Source of the DNA: Ficedula albicollis
Lineage: Eukaryota; Chordata; Aves; Passeriformes; Muscicapidae
DNA: 64,000 nt
Assembly (NCBI RefSeq): GCF_000247815.1
Contig: NC_021686.1
Coordinates: forward strand, 837,929-901,928
Direction of reading: 5' to 3'
This document shows, piece after piece, positions 1-11,530 of this stretch (its first letter is position 1; each line of letters starts with the position of its first letter). A program made the position numbers and the translations under genes. The notes under the pieces were generated by a model. The model saw only the letters and a program-made list of their open reading frames with translations, was not told where the DNA came from and did not search any database.

Positions 1-1321
1 GGACAGAAGAAGGGGCAGCAGTGGCAGCAGCCCCCGGGATGCAGCTCAGGGCAGTCCAACACCCAAAGCAGTGGCAGGACCCCGTGGAGGGCAGGGAGTG
101 TGGTTTAAGGGGGTCACACAGCAGTGGTGAAGCCTAGGGAAGGAGTGTGAGAGGAAGAAGTCAAGTGGTAACACACAGAGTAGCCTTGGAAACCAAAGCC
201 TGAGGATTTTGGCAGAGCTGAGCCTTCACAGGGCATCCTTACCTGTTCAAATCACCAGTTTGCTCTGCAAGCCTTATCAGCTGTGAGCAAACCCATGAGT
301 CACTGGCACTATTTCCAGTGACCCTGTGGATGACAAAGCCAGAGAAAATCGCTGAGAAATCTTCCCTTTGCATTCAAAAAACACCCAAACAAAACACCTT
401 CCTTTCTGGCTGGCTGGTGTATGTGTGTGAAGAGTAGAAAATGAGAGCTGAAACAGAGCATCTTTCATCTCACTGTGAGACAGTTTCAAAGCAAAACAAA
501 ACCCAGAACAGCATTCAGCGTGCAAGTTCAGAAAAGGAGAAAACCAACCATGTGAAGCTATAAAAATACCTTCCCAGGCTCAGCTGTGAGCTGGTAAATA
601 CCATGATTTCCACCAGCTGGTTTCCAAAAGCTTCTTCTCCTGCCACCTTTCCAACCTGCAGAGCATCTCTGCAGCGGGGCCATCGCCCGAGCACTGAACT
701 AAACACTGCCAGCATCCAGGGAACAATGGCTCCTGTCCCCACAAACTGCATTTTGATTTGGAGGGATGTGGGAGGGCAGGACAGGGGGTCACACACTCCT
801 GGTGCCAAGGGCAGCCCTCAGGAAAACATTCCAGAGCTGCCTGGAGGAGGATTCAGCACCACTCCCTGTGCCTGAACCCAGCCCTGCTCCCAGCACCCAG
901 GGGGTTGGCAGCCCTGAGAAGGGCCAGGAGTTCTTTTTGTGGCAGGTGCTGCCTGAAAAGCCCCGAGTTCCTGGGAGTGTGACAGCCAGTGTCACTGCCC
1001 ACAGCCTCTCTCCCACCAGCTATTCCCCCAGCTAAAGAGCTGCTGCTGCTACTCACCCCTGGCACCACGACATCCTGGCGTCCCGGCACACCGAGCTGGG
1101 CAAAGCCATCCCCAGGGAAACAAGGTGAAAAAACACAAACCCTTCACGCCAGCACTCACAAACTGTGAGCTGTGGCTGTGTTTTGTAGCAACGCCTCCAT
1201 TTCACCATTCACTGGAATCCAATTGTTGAACGGATAAGGAAACACATTGGAGCCAGACGCTGCCATTCATTCATTCAAAAGTCTGTTGGTTTTTTTGCTA
1301 AAATAACCTTTTTTTCCAGCT
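1..1321. other. Unique non-coding DNA, no gene recognised
   Basis: Moderately GC-rich vertebrate sequence with short open frames on both strands, none with recognisable domains or a convincing exon structure. No repeat family is recognisable. It reads as intergenic or intronic sequence. Confidence 0.5.
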
Positions 1322-1511
1322 CTGTCACAGGCAGTGAACGACATCCCCAGCCAGGGGGATGCTCCCTCCTCCCCCCAGCCCTGGGGCACCCCACGGGGTC
1401 CTTGCTGGTGGTCACCCTGTCACAGGCAGTGAACGACATCCCCAGCCAGGGGGATGCTCCCTCCTCCCCCCAGCCCTGGGGCACCCCACGGGGTCCTTGC
1501 TGGTGGTCACC
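1322..1511. repeat. Perfect 95-bp tandem duplication
   Basis: Two adjacent copies (1322-1416 and 1417-1511) start 'ctgtcacaggcagtgaacg' and end '...ggtggtcaccc'. I see no mismatch between them, so the duplication is either very recent or an assembly duplication. It is followed by a short pyrimidine-rich 'ctctctgtccctctctgtccc' stretch. No poly-G run is present here, unlike the other suspicious duplications in the window. Confidence 0.9.
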
Positions 1512-2231
1512 CTGCCCTCTCTGTCCCTCTCTGTCCCTGTGGTGCCACCAGACCATCCCCTCCACATCCTGCAGGGGAGAGGAGCCCTGGGCACTCCCCA
1601 CCCTCCTGCTGCCCTGATCACACCCCATTAACAGGGGCAGAGCAGAGCCCAGCTCAGACCTGCTGGAGCAGCACCTGAACTACAAAAAGTCCAAAAACAA
1701 AAATTCCCTAGGGCCAGGGAAAGAAGCAGGAAGATTCATGGAACATGAACTTTCATCCTGCTCACGTAGCTCTCTCTGATAAATGGGGAGAGATGGCAGA
1801 CAAAGGTGAAATGAATCTCAGCACAACAGTGGAGCAGAGGAGCATCCTCCCTCCTGGCAGCTCCAGAGCGTGACCTGCATCCTCAGGGAGCAGTGTGGTG
1901 ACTGTCCCTGTGTCCCCGTGCTCGTAGCCAGGCTGTGCCATCCAGAGGAAGCAGACAGGACGGCCCCGAAGGCACCTGGGGTGTTCCACAAGAGGCTCAG
2001 GGATCGCTCTCCACAAGGAGTAGGGCTGAGGATTACAAAGAAGGGTGTTTGAGATGCAGAGGGAAGCTCCTTCCATGCTGAAAGTCAGCTCAAGTGCAGG
2101 ATGTGACCCCAGGGACAGCAGGGCCTGGCCACACCGAGGCAGGAGAGCACAGCAAAGCCTGGCTGGGAACACAGCAGGGGCAGAGAGAGCAGAGCAGGAG
2201 CAGCTCCTGGATGGGAAGAACAGAGTGGGAA
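1512..2231. other. Unique non-coding DNA flanking the 8-mer satellite
   Basis: Mixed-composition unique sequence. Open frames here continue into the satellite at 2232 on both strands, but only because the 8-mer has no stop codon in any frame. No gene can be supported. Confidence 0.5.
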
Positions 2232-3215
2232 GGAAGGGAGGAAGGGAGGAAGGGAGGAAGGGAGGAAGGGAGGAAGGGAGGAAGGGAGGAAGGGAGGAAG
2301 GGAGGAAGGGAGGAAGGGAGGAAGGGAGGAAGGGAGGAAGGGAGGAAGGGAGGAAGGGAGGAAGGGAGGAAGGGAGGAAGGGAGGAAGGGAGGAAGGGAG
2401 GAAGGGAGGAAGGGAGGAAGGGAGGAAGGGAGGAAGGGAGGAAGGGAGGAAGGGAGGAAGGGAGGAAGGGAGGAAGGGAGGAAGGGAGGAAGGGAGGAAG
2501 GGAGGAAGGGAGGAAGGGAGGAAGGGAGGAAGGGAGGAAGGGAGGAAGGGAGGAAGGGAGGAAGGGAGGAAGGGAGGAAGGGAGGAAGGGAGGAAGGGAG
2601 GAAGGGAGGAAGGGAGGAAGGGAGGAAGGGAGGAAGGGAGGAAGGGAGGAAGGGAGGAAGGGAGGAAGGGAGGAAGGGAGGAAGGGAGGAAGGGAGGAAG
2701 GGAGGAAGGGAGGAAGGGAGGAAGGGAGGAAGGGAGGAAGGGAGGAAGGGAGGAAGGGAGGAAGGGAGGAAGGGAGGAAGGGAGGAAGGGAGGAAGGGAG
2801 GAAGGGAGGAAGGGAGGAAGGGAGGAAGGGAGGAAGGGAGGAAGGGAGGAAGGGAGGAAGGGAGGAAGGGAGGAAGGGAGGAAGGGAGGAAGGGAGGAAG
2901 GGAGGAAGGGAGGAAGGGAGGAAGGGAGGAAGGGAGGAAGGGAGGAAGGGAGGAAGGGAGGAAGGGAGGAAGGGAGGAAGGGAGGAAGGGAGGAAGGGAG
3001 GAAGGGAGGAAGGGAGGAAGGGAGGAAGGGAGGAAGGGAGGAAGGGAGGAAGGGAGGAAGGGAGGAAGGGAGGAAGGGAGGAAGGGAGGAAGGGAGGAAG
3101 GGAGGAAGGGAGGAAGGGAGGAAGGGAGGAAGGGAGGAAGGGAGGAAGGGAGGAAGGGAGGAAGGGAGGAAGGGAGGAAGGGAGGAAGGGAGGAAGGGAG
3201 GAAGGGAGGAAGGGA
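2232..3215. repeat. Perfect (AAGGGAGG)n homopurine satellite, ~123 copies
   Basis: The 8-bp unit AAGGGAGG repeats for about 984 bp with no interruption visible anywhere. The plus strand is pure purine and the minus strand pure pyrimidine. GGG tracts recur with 5-nt spacers, so G-quadruplex formation is possible in principle. The repeat opens all six frames: the plus strand reads as Lys/Gly/Arg/Glu repeats and the minus strand as Ser/Leu/Pro/Phe repeats. Those long 'proteins' are not genes. A microsatellite of this length without a single substitution is unusual, so the exact copy number may come from the assembler. Confidence 0.95.
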
Positions 3216-4499
3216 CTGCCTCCTGGGCAGGAACCAGCACACTCCAGTGACCTGTGAGCCAGGACAGAGCAAACACCTGCCATTGCCCAGCTTCACAGAC
3301 GCTGTGCCCTGGCTCCTCTCGTTCCTTCTGCGGCGTTCATGTATCCCCCGTCTCTCTGAAACGTTTTTGAGACAAAAGCTAATGAAGCACAAGGAATGGA
3401 TGACAAACACCCGGCTGTGGTGTTTAAAGGCTGGCTAATGTACAGGATTTGTAACGTAACACAAGTGCCTGCTTTGCATTTACAAACACCTTTCAGGGTG
3501 GATGTGAAGGGGTTCAGCACCACAGTCACCTCCAGCACTCGCCTCCTGCCCTCCTCCCATTGCCCCCCATTCCCAACAGAATCCCTGGAGCAGGACTGGA
3601 GCCCAGGGGCTCCTGCACCACATCCCCCAGCTCCTGGTCCCATTCCCAGTCTCATGACACAACACTGGTCTCCCTTGTTGCTTCAAAATCCAAGTCACAC
3701 GACAGAGGAGACAAAAAGCTGCTGAGATCATTTGGAAAGGATACTGCTGCTGCTGACAACCACAGGGGAGATGCTTCAGGCCTGAATTTGATGTGCTCCA
3801 GCACAGAAAGACACTCCAGACAGCTGGTGGAGCTGCTTGGTTTGCTTGAAATCCTATAATTTCTGCAGCAGGACCAAGTTTGCCAGCACTGGAGGTGAAC
3901 AGGGCTGAGCTGATCCACCTCTGACTATTAATCCCTGGCAAAAATAATCACTCATATATGTTTTGGTAAAAAAGCAGATTTATAATCAATCACAGGTTAT
4001 GTCGTTGTTTTAAACCTTCCTGGGCACCACATTTCAAGCAGAGCCTTAGGCTGCTTTTCATTTTCCTCTGAAGCACAAGAGGCAGGTCACCACCATGGTC
4101 AGAGAGGCAAGCTCATTGAACAGGAAAAATCTGTTATGCTCCCAGTGCATCACAGCAAAATTCCTTAAAAAGAGGGTTTTCAGTGCAGGATTAATGGGGG
4201 CTGAGGGGAGCTGGCAGCAGAGCTCTGGCCAAGCCCGGCAGCTGCTCATGGCCAGGAAAATGGAGTTTGTCTGTCTTGTGAGGGGAAGAACAGGAGCAGG
4301 CAGCCCCGAAACAGCCCAGAGGAAGGGCAGGCTGGGCAGCAGCACTGGGGACAGGATTCCTCCGGGGCAGAAGCAGGTCTGGCTCCCAGCCAGCCCCAGG
4401 GCCCCACTGCACAGCAGGGCCTGACCCATGGGGTGCAAGGAAGCAAAGCCCAAAAACTCCCTGTTCCAGACAGAACACAGCTTCAGCTGCCAGGCTGTC
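3216..4499. other. Unique non-coding DNA
   Basis: Unremarkable unique sequence with some AT-rich stretches (for example near 3940-4010). No coding exon, repeat family or RNA gene is recognised. Confidence 0.45.
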
Positions 4500-4502
4500 T
4501 GG

Positions 4503-4572
4503 AGAATCACAGAATCATCAAAAGACCTCGAAGATTATAAAATCAAACAACCGACCCAGCACTACCATAATT
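4503..4572 (-). mobile_element. CR1 3'-tail fragment (short, degraded)
   Basis: The plus strand reads 'gaatcacagaatcatcaaaagacctcgaagattataaaatc'. This resembles the reverse complement of a CR1 3' tail ending '...gaggtcttttccaacc...tgattctatgattct', so the element points to the minus strand. Only the last ~70 bp are recognisable. Family assignment is from memory of avian CR1 tails. Confidence 0.5.
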
Positions 4573-4744
4573 TTCCATGTCCTCAAGTGCCACATCCACA
4601 CGTTTTTTTTAGTGCTCCCAGGGATGGGGACTCTGCCCTTCTGTGAGCAGCTGCAGCTCAGCACCCACAGAGGAAGGCAGAGCCAGGTTCTGCCAGGGGA
4701 AACACATCCCTGCTGCAGGAAAAACATCCCCTAAAATCCTCAGC

Positions 4745-4918
4745 TGGAGCAGCCACCCTCTCTCCCAGTCAGGAATCTGTGCCTGCCCCATCCCTGGAGG
4801 TGTCCAGGGCCAGCTTGGATGGGACAGTGCAAGGTGTCCCTGCCCTTGGGGTCAGAACAAGGTGAGCTGAAAGCTCCGTTCCAGCTTCAACCATCCTGGG
4901 ATTCTGTGATAAATTTTA
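4745..4918 (+). mobile_element. CR1 3'-end fragment
   Basis: The order of phrases matches a CR1 3' UTR in plus orientation: 'ccatccctggaggtgtccagggccagcttggatggga...gtgtccctgccc', then an ending 'gctccgttccagcttcaaccatcctgggattctgtgat'. The 3' tail is intact apart from substitutions and the 5' part is missing, as is usual for 5'-truncated CR1 insertions. Confidence 0.7.
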
Positions 4919-6861
4919 TCTATTTGTTCTTTAAAGCAACATAAAAATGCACTGGAGCTTTCCAGTTTTTCTACAAACATGGATTTGCAGCCAAAACATT
5001 GATGTACCAAGGACAGGCACGCAAATCCTGCACACAGGGCAGGCAGCAGAGGGCCTGAAGCATCCAAGCAGCCAACAGGAACAAAAACCAGCTCGAGGGG
5101 CTTCCAAAGGATGCTCCAGGCAGCAGCACCCACACCCCACCCAAGGGGCTGCCTGGGGTGGGGGCTCTGCTCTGCTCCCCCCACCCAGGGGCTGCTACAG
5201 CCAGGGAACCAAGAGGAGCTGCTTATTCCCACCTGCCTTCTTTCCATCAAAAAAATCCAAAAATTAAAACTAAAAATAACTTGCATTAATTTGTATAATT
5301 GCCAACTACTCCTGCAGGAAAAAAAAAAAAACCCATAGAATTTTTGTGGGGAAAAAAATGTTTTAATTATTAAACTAAGTATTCTAGTTTTCCCATCTGA
5401 AATATTCCCAACAGTAGTGTCCTTTTTTCCTTTCCTCTTCGAAATGCCTCTTCCTGGGTCCAGAGAAAATCTCTTTGGTGGATATCTCCCCTCTCCCTTC
5501 CTCCCCAGCTCTCCCTGCCCAGTGTCCCCCCACACCCCAGGCCTGCCCTGTGCAGTCAGGAGCAGGCACAGCAGGGCACCCAGAGCAATGCCATTCAGAA
5601 TTTTCCCCAGGCAGCCACCACTGCTCTCAGAAGCTGTTAGCATCCCCACTGCTGGCTGCAATCACCTCCTCCCCTCTCTCCTGGTGTAGATTCCTGGGGC
5701 TTCTGTTTCCTACCTGCAGCTGTGACTCAGTGCCAAAACAGTGGGAATGAGGAATCCTACAGCCTTTCCAGCAAAGTGTGACTCACAGGCCAAGGCTTTC
5801 TGCTGAAGGAGCCAGCTCCTGCAGTCACGCTCTGTAATTCCCCTTAATACCAGCTTCATTCCCTTCCTCCCACTATCCCACTCCAAAATAAAGGATACCC
5901 ATTCATCTTTTTCAAATAAAGGATATCCATTCATCTTTTTCTGCCTAATCCAGGCAAAGATGAGCTTCAGCTTGTGCAGAAATTAGGCAACTCCCAAGCT
6001 CATCTCCCATCCCAAAGATTGGCCTTCAAAGGAGACTGGAAGCCAGGCAGAAAGGGAGAGCACTGGGTGCAATCCTTGTTTTTAGCTAAAGCCCTGAGCC
6101 CTGAGCCCCAAAAGATGGCCTTGAGAGCTCAGACATGGTGTGTCAGACTCAGGAGGCTTTCCCTGCCAGCTCCCAGGCCACACTTTTATGGGACAGACCT
6201 TAAACATCCCTCTACACACTGCCATGGGAGCAGGTTTTTGAGGAGCAGGAAGAGGCAGAGGCCCAGAGCATCCCTGGCTCTGTCCACATCACCTCCCCCT
6301 GCACCCCAACAGCACAGGAGGGGACAGAGCCACAGCCCAGAGCGAGACCAGGAGCTCTGTGCAGCTGGGAATGCACCCAGGTGTCCCCCTGTGCCCAGGA
6401 ACCACGGAGAACCAGGAGCAGCCAAGGTTTGGGGGAGAGGCCCCTTGCAAGGACGGGTCTGTGGGAGAGACAGATTTCCTCTCTGTGCTGCTCCCCAAGC
6501 CCCTTCCTGACAGATCCCAGGCGCACACGGTGCTGCAAACAGCAGGGAGAAGAAAGCCAAAAGGCTTCTTCAGGTTTAATTTACAAAACCCAGGCAGCCC
6601 AATCAAGCAACAAAAGCTAAATGTCATTTCCTCCCGTGACACTGGCACTCTGCTGACAGTTGTTCACGTCTGACAGCTTGTCATTGCCATGGGACACGGG
6701 GACACAGCCTGGGGAGAGGCTGGCACGGCAGAGGGGAGGAAGGCTCAGTCCTGCAGCTCACCACAGACACCAGCACCGAGAGAGAGCAGCACCTCTGTGA
6801 GCTGAAGGGCACAAGGGACCCCAGCAGGCACCACCACCCGGGGCAGGTGGCAGACAGCACA
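4919..6861. other. Unique non-coding DNA with a short duplication
   Basis: Contains AT-rich patches around 5265-5400 and one 28-bp tandem duplication at 5886-5941, listed separately. No exon could be supported. The long minus frame at 4852-5661 has no recognisable domain and runs through the AT-rich patch, so it is treated as chance. Confidence 0.45.
5886..5941. repeat. 28-bp tandem duplication
   Basis: Two copies of an 'aaataaaggata(c/t)ccattcatctttttc' unit lie side by side at 5886-5913 and 5914-5941, with one visible substitution. The substitution suggests a real, slightly aged duplication. Confidence 0.85.
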
Positions 6862-7240
6862 GAACCATGCGATGGTTTGGGGTGGGAGGGACCTCAAAGC
6901 TCATCCCATCCCACCCCTGCCATGGGCAGGGACACCTCCCACTGTCCCAGGCTGCTCCAAGCCCCGTCCAGCCTGGCCCTGGGCACTGCCAGGGATCCAG
7001 GGGCAGCCACAGCTGCTCTGGCACCCTGTGCCAGGGCCTGCCCACCCTCCCCGGGAACAATTCCTGCCCAATATCTAATCTAAATCTCCCCTCTTGTAGT
7101 TTAAAACCATCCCCCCTTGTCCTATCACTGTCTGCCCATGTTAAAATTAGCTCTCCCTCTTTTTATAATCTCCCTTTAGGCACTGGAAGGGGCTCTGAGG
7201 TCTCCTCAGAGCCTTCTCTTCTCCAGCTCTCAGCCTGTCT
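6862..7240 (-). mobile_element. CR1 element, 5'-truncated, minus orientation
   Basis: Starts with the reversed CR1 tail 'gatggtttggggtgggagggacctcaaagctcatcccatcccacccc'. It continues through the conserved 'ccctgggcactgccagggatccaggggcagccacagctgctctgg' and 'gggcctgcccaccctcc' blocks to 'ctttaggcactggaaggggctctgagg...cttctcttctccag'. This covers most of the usual CR1 3' UTR and part of the preceding sequence. Compared with the copies at 21.4, 41.4 and 57.7 kb it is a typical collinear copy without poly-G. Confidence 0.9.
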
Positions 7241-8378
7241 CCATGGCAAAAGGGCTCCAGTCTTTGGAGCACCATTCCAAAGAAGCCTCGCCCAAGAGGA
7301 CACAGGCTGCCTTTGAAGACAGCCCCACAGAGCCGTGCAGCCTCAGGCACCCCAAAACCCGTCACCACGCTTCCAGCCTCCAGCTGAAGCAGGCTGAAGT
7401 TTCCAGCTCCAGCTCCTGAAGCTCTTTCCCTCACTGCTGCCCAGCTGTGGAAGTGCTGAGGCCCGGCTGCCTGCTCCAGCTAAGAGGATTAACAGATGCT
7501 CTGTGAAACAGGCACGGGCTGAGCCACCCACACTGGATTTAGGACTCCCAGCACCAGCGCCGACCACTTCCATGCAGTGGTGATGGACATCCATTTGTTC
7601 ACAGCTTACAGTGGTCTGCTGCAGCAAAAACTGGGAACCCGTGCAGCCACACGTTTTCCTGCTGGTGTTTCAGCAGGCAAGGGAGGCGTGAGCACTGGCA
7701 AGTTTGGAGCACAAGTGTCACAAGCACTTTATTGACTAATTCCAAGTGGAAACTTTCCACTTAACCCAAAACACTTCCAAGTTCCTTGCCAGTTTTCCCC
7801 TTTAAAATGCAGATATCTTTCCACACGGACGTGCCGTTTGGAAGCAGAAAGGTTTTGTTCAAGATGTGCCAAAAACAAAGCGGGAAAAGTCAATCAAACT
7901 CTCAGCCATGTAGGACAGCCCCTCAGAGTCGCCCCTTTGGGCATCTTTATGTGCCATCCTTCCCTGTCCCACCCTGTGTGCTGCTAACACGGGGGCTGTT
8001 CCCTCGGTGCAATTTCCCAGCCCCAAAACCTGCCAGTCCCTTCTGTCCCCCATCACAACCGTGTGCTCGAGCACAGACGTGCTGTCAGAGCTGAGGAGAT
8101 ATTTTTAAGCACCCAAAAACAACTAAGCACAAATCCTGCCAGGAAAACATTCCCCACCACCCCTCCCCACCACAAAGCCCATCACACTGAGGACACGGAT
8201 CAGGGTATCAGTGTGGTAAAGAGCCCTGAAGGGGTGGGGGTAACAGCTCCCCAGGGCAAAAAGCAGCTCCTTGCTCCAGCTTCCTACAAGGCTTGGGACA
8301 GGCTCTGACCCTGGGAGCAACAGGAATGCTTGGACCTGCCTCTGCCCCCAGGAGTGCACAGGTGGAGCATCACCCCCA
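7241..8378. other. Unique non-coding DNA
   Basis: No recognisable exon or repeat. Composition is ordinary for the window. Confidence 0.45.
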
Positions 8379-8628
8379 GCACCCCTTCTTCAGCTGGAGA
8401 TAATCTAATGAATGGCCAAAGCACCCCTTCCTCAGGTGGAGATAATCTAATGAATGGTCAAAGCACCCCTTCCTCAGCTGGAGAATCTAATGACATGGCC
8501 AAAGCACCCCTTCTTCAGCTGGAGATAATCTAATGAATGGCCAAAGCACCCCTTCCTCAGGTGGAGATAATCTAATGAATGGTCAAAGCACCCCTTCCTC
8601 AGCTGGAGATTATCTAATGACACGGCCA
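8379..8628. repeat. 41-42-bp minisatellite, six units, three-unit higher-order period
   Basis: Units begin with 'agcacccctt' at about 8379, 8420, 8462, 8503, 8545 and 8587. Each has the form 'agcaccccttc(c/t)tca g(c/g)tggagataatctaatga...'. Units 1 and 4 share 'cttcttcagctgg...aatggcc', units 2 and 5 share 'cctcaggtgg...aatggtc', and units 3 and 6 share a 'gacatggcc/gacacggcc' ending. The array is therefore two copies of a ~124-bp trimer. It is flanked downstream by an AT-rich stretch (8640-8720). Confidence 0.95.
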
Positions 8629-11389
8629 GAAACAGGTCCAGCAAGTTGGAATTTTTATGCAATTCAATTCTTACATAATCTAATTCGTTGTTAATTAACA
8701 CCCAACTTCCAACTCGGCCACTTTGAGAAAAAAGGCAGCAGAGCCCTACAGCTGCCACCCTGCAGGGCCAAACTGCTCTGCTCCCCCTTGCCCACGCTGA
8801 GCTTCCCTGGCTCCCACCAGAGGCCACCCCAAGGCAGAGAGCAGCTCCTCTCCTGGAGCCCACTGAGCACACGTGGTCTTCACCCCCAGGTTTTTGGGGG
8901 CTGTCACCTGCTGCCTCCAGGTGCCCCCCAGGAGCAGGATGCAGGATCCAGAGCCAGGCACTGATCTCCCCCATCCTGAATATCTTCTTTTCCATAACCT
9001 AGGCAGTGACCTCCTGAGGAGCTCATCAAAGCCCCTCTGTGGGGACTCTGTGGGGCTTCGGGGACCACAGAGGAGGAGGGAGGTCAAAGAGGGAATAGGC
9101 ATCAACTTCCTGAAGCCAGGGAAGGGATCTTCCTCAGAACAGCCCCGGGTCAACAGTGAAAGCCACTGAGTCAGTCCACAAGTTCCTGCCTAGAGGAGAA
9201 AATTTCTATCAAATGCCACGGCTGGACGGGACTTGGAATTTCTAACAACTTTCAACTGGGATCGTTAATGATTTTTTAATGAATTAGTTACTGTTGCAGG
9301 TCACCTCTGTGGTGACAGAACTGGCATTCTCAGGCAGTTCTGCTTTCCTGCATTGCACCCAGACTGACAGCAGCTCCAAGAGCATCCTTGAGAAACTCTC
9401 CCACACCTACTAACTCTGATATGGGATCCCTGCGCTCCCAGAATCACTGCAGGCCCCAGGGGCCCAGCCCGGTGCTCTGCCAGGTTGGCTCACTGCTACC
9501 TGACAGCCAGCAGCAGCCTGGGAAGTGCCACCACTGGGAAGCTCCGGAGAGTTCCAGCCCCCCCAGAGCCTCCCTGGCTCATTCACAGCGGGGCAGGGCC
9601 GCTCTCTCAGCCCAGTGACAGCACAACAACACAACAGTGACGTTCTGATCCACTTGGCAAAAGCTTCAGCAACCCAGAGTCAGTTGTCCTGACCTTTCAG
9701 TTTACAAACAGCTCACCGAAAGAAGAGCCATTGAGTGTAACTTGCCTTTCCCTTCCATTTCTCCTCCATCCCAGAGCGGACGCCCTGTGCCCTTCCTGGC
9801 AACACACAGAGCTGGGCACAAGCACCTCAAAGGCTGGCACCACAAGAGAACACAAAAACAACCCCCCAGAGCTCAGCAAGCACCCCCAGCCCCTCCTGTG
9901 CTTCACCCAGCTCTGCAGACAAACCCTCACAGCTTCCATCCCTCACCGAACCCTCCTGCTCCACAGCTGTCACCTGGAGTTTCTCCTTCATCCATCACTG
10001 CCCCTGCTAGACCGAAAAAAAACTGCTGCAAATAAATCAGCTGTACCCTTGGGCTGGGCTTGGCTGGGGAGCTCACTCACACTGCCAGCCCCTGTCCCAG
10101 CAGAGCTGCACAGGGGACACCCTGGTCCCCACCTTGTCACACCCGGGGCCTCCCAGCCCCAGGGACAGCTGTCCAGGTGATGGATTTAAGGGCAGGCAGC
10201 TGTGGCACAGCCCCGCCTGCAGCACAAGGCTCAGGCTGGCACAACACAGAGGGACAAGTCAGGACACACTCTGTGCCACAGGTGGGGGCAGAGGCTGAAG
10301 AGCTCCTGCAAGCAGAGCCTTTGCCCAAAAGCCCCTCGAGTGAGACCATCTCCTGCTGGGCTCCACTTCTGCACACAAGTCGGAGCCCACAAATCCTCAA
10401 GCCCAGCAGACTTACTCATGCCAGCTCACTCATGGTGCTTTATCTGGAGGCGTAGTTTAAAAATGCAGGAATATTATTTAAAACCGTAACTGCACACCTG
10501 CTGATTTCTGTGAGGTCCTATGAGAATGCGTGGGACCACTATATTTAGAATTTAATAACTCCAGTCAGTGCATGCTCTCGACTGAGTAGCTGCCTACGTC
10601 TGTTCCCTGTGGTCCCAGAGGATTATGCAGCCTTGGGAAGCGTGGTGGGAGCCTGGCAGCCCTGAGCAAGACCAGGCTGTGCTGGGGGCTGTCACACATC
10701 ACCCTGCTGAGCCCTGCTGCAGGATCTCTGCTGCCTCCATGCCTGCGGAAAGCGGGAGCTGGGGATCTCATCTCCACGCTTCACTGGCCCACAACAGAGT
10801 GAAGAAATGAAGTAAAAGCAGAAAGTTGATCAGCAGAGCTGGAAGGAGCAGCACCTAGAGCAAGGGCAGGGTCAGACACTGCAGCAGCTGCATTGTATTG
10901 GCTTTTGGATCCCAGCCCTGGAGATTTCCTGGGGCTCCTCAAGGTACAGACACCGGGGGGAGGGGGACAGGCAGAAGCTCAAGCAGCTGGGGTGACAAGT
11001 GACACTGATTTCAAAGCACCCCACACTTCAATCAACACTTAGTTTCACTTAATCACATAATCAACCGTGGCAATCAAGGCAATGGGCTCAGCACCCACAG
11101 GTGCATCGAGCCCTGTCACTGTCGGGTCAGGGACACCAGGAAATCTGTCCACACACCCGGATCCAGCCCAGGGGAGCTGCCCTGGAGCAGCTGCACGGCC
11201 CAGGGGGCAAAACAGCTCCGTGCAACTCGAGCCTGGCCACAGCAGAGCACCTGGGCATGCACAGGATCTCTGCTGGGGGAGGAGGGTCACCAGCCCCAGA
11301 GCTAAGCCCTGACAGGCAGTGGCCCTGGTGGCCACATCTGATGCACAGTGAGCCACAGCCCTGCACGAGGGGACAACTCGGACACAGAA
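8629..11389. other. Unique non-coding DNA
   Basis: Nearly 2.8 kb with no family repeat and no supported exon. Several plus and minus frames of 70-170 codons are open but are proline, serine and alanine rich chance frames of GC-rich DNA. A short AT-rich patch lies around 10440-10570. Confidence 0.4.
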
Positions 11390-11530
11390 TGGTTTGGGAT
11401 GAAGGGACCTTAAAGCTCATCCCATCCCACCCCCTGCCATGATGATACCAGGAATGCCTTCCACCAGAGCAGCTTGCTCAGAGTCCACATCCATAGCCAG
11501 CATCTCCTGGAAAATGTGGTACATGAGCTA
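11390..11530 (-). mobile_element. CR1 3'-end fragment, minus orientation
   Basis: Reversed tail 'cagaatggtttgggatgaagggaccttaaagctcatcccatcccaccccctgccatgatgat' followed by a diverged segment with 'ccttccaccagagcagcttgctcagag'. Only the terminal part is well preserved. Confidence 0.75.

Noticed and set aside
1762..3410. Long open frames of 387-504 codons on both strands through the octamer repeat
   Set aside because: An 8-bp repeat without stop codons opens every frame. The translations are pure repeats with unrelated ends, so they are not genes.
8379..8628. Minisatellite considered as a CRISPR array
   Set aside because: There are no unique spacers between constant repeats, the whole unit repeats, and the surrounding DNA is vertebrate.
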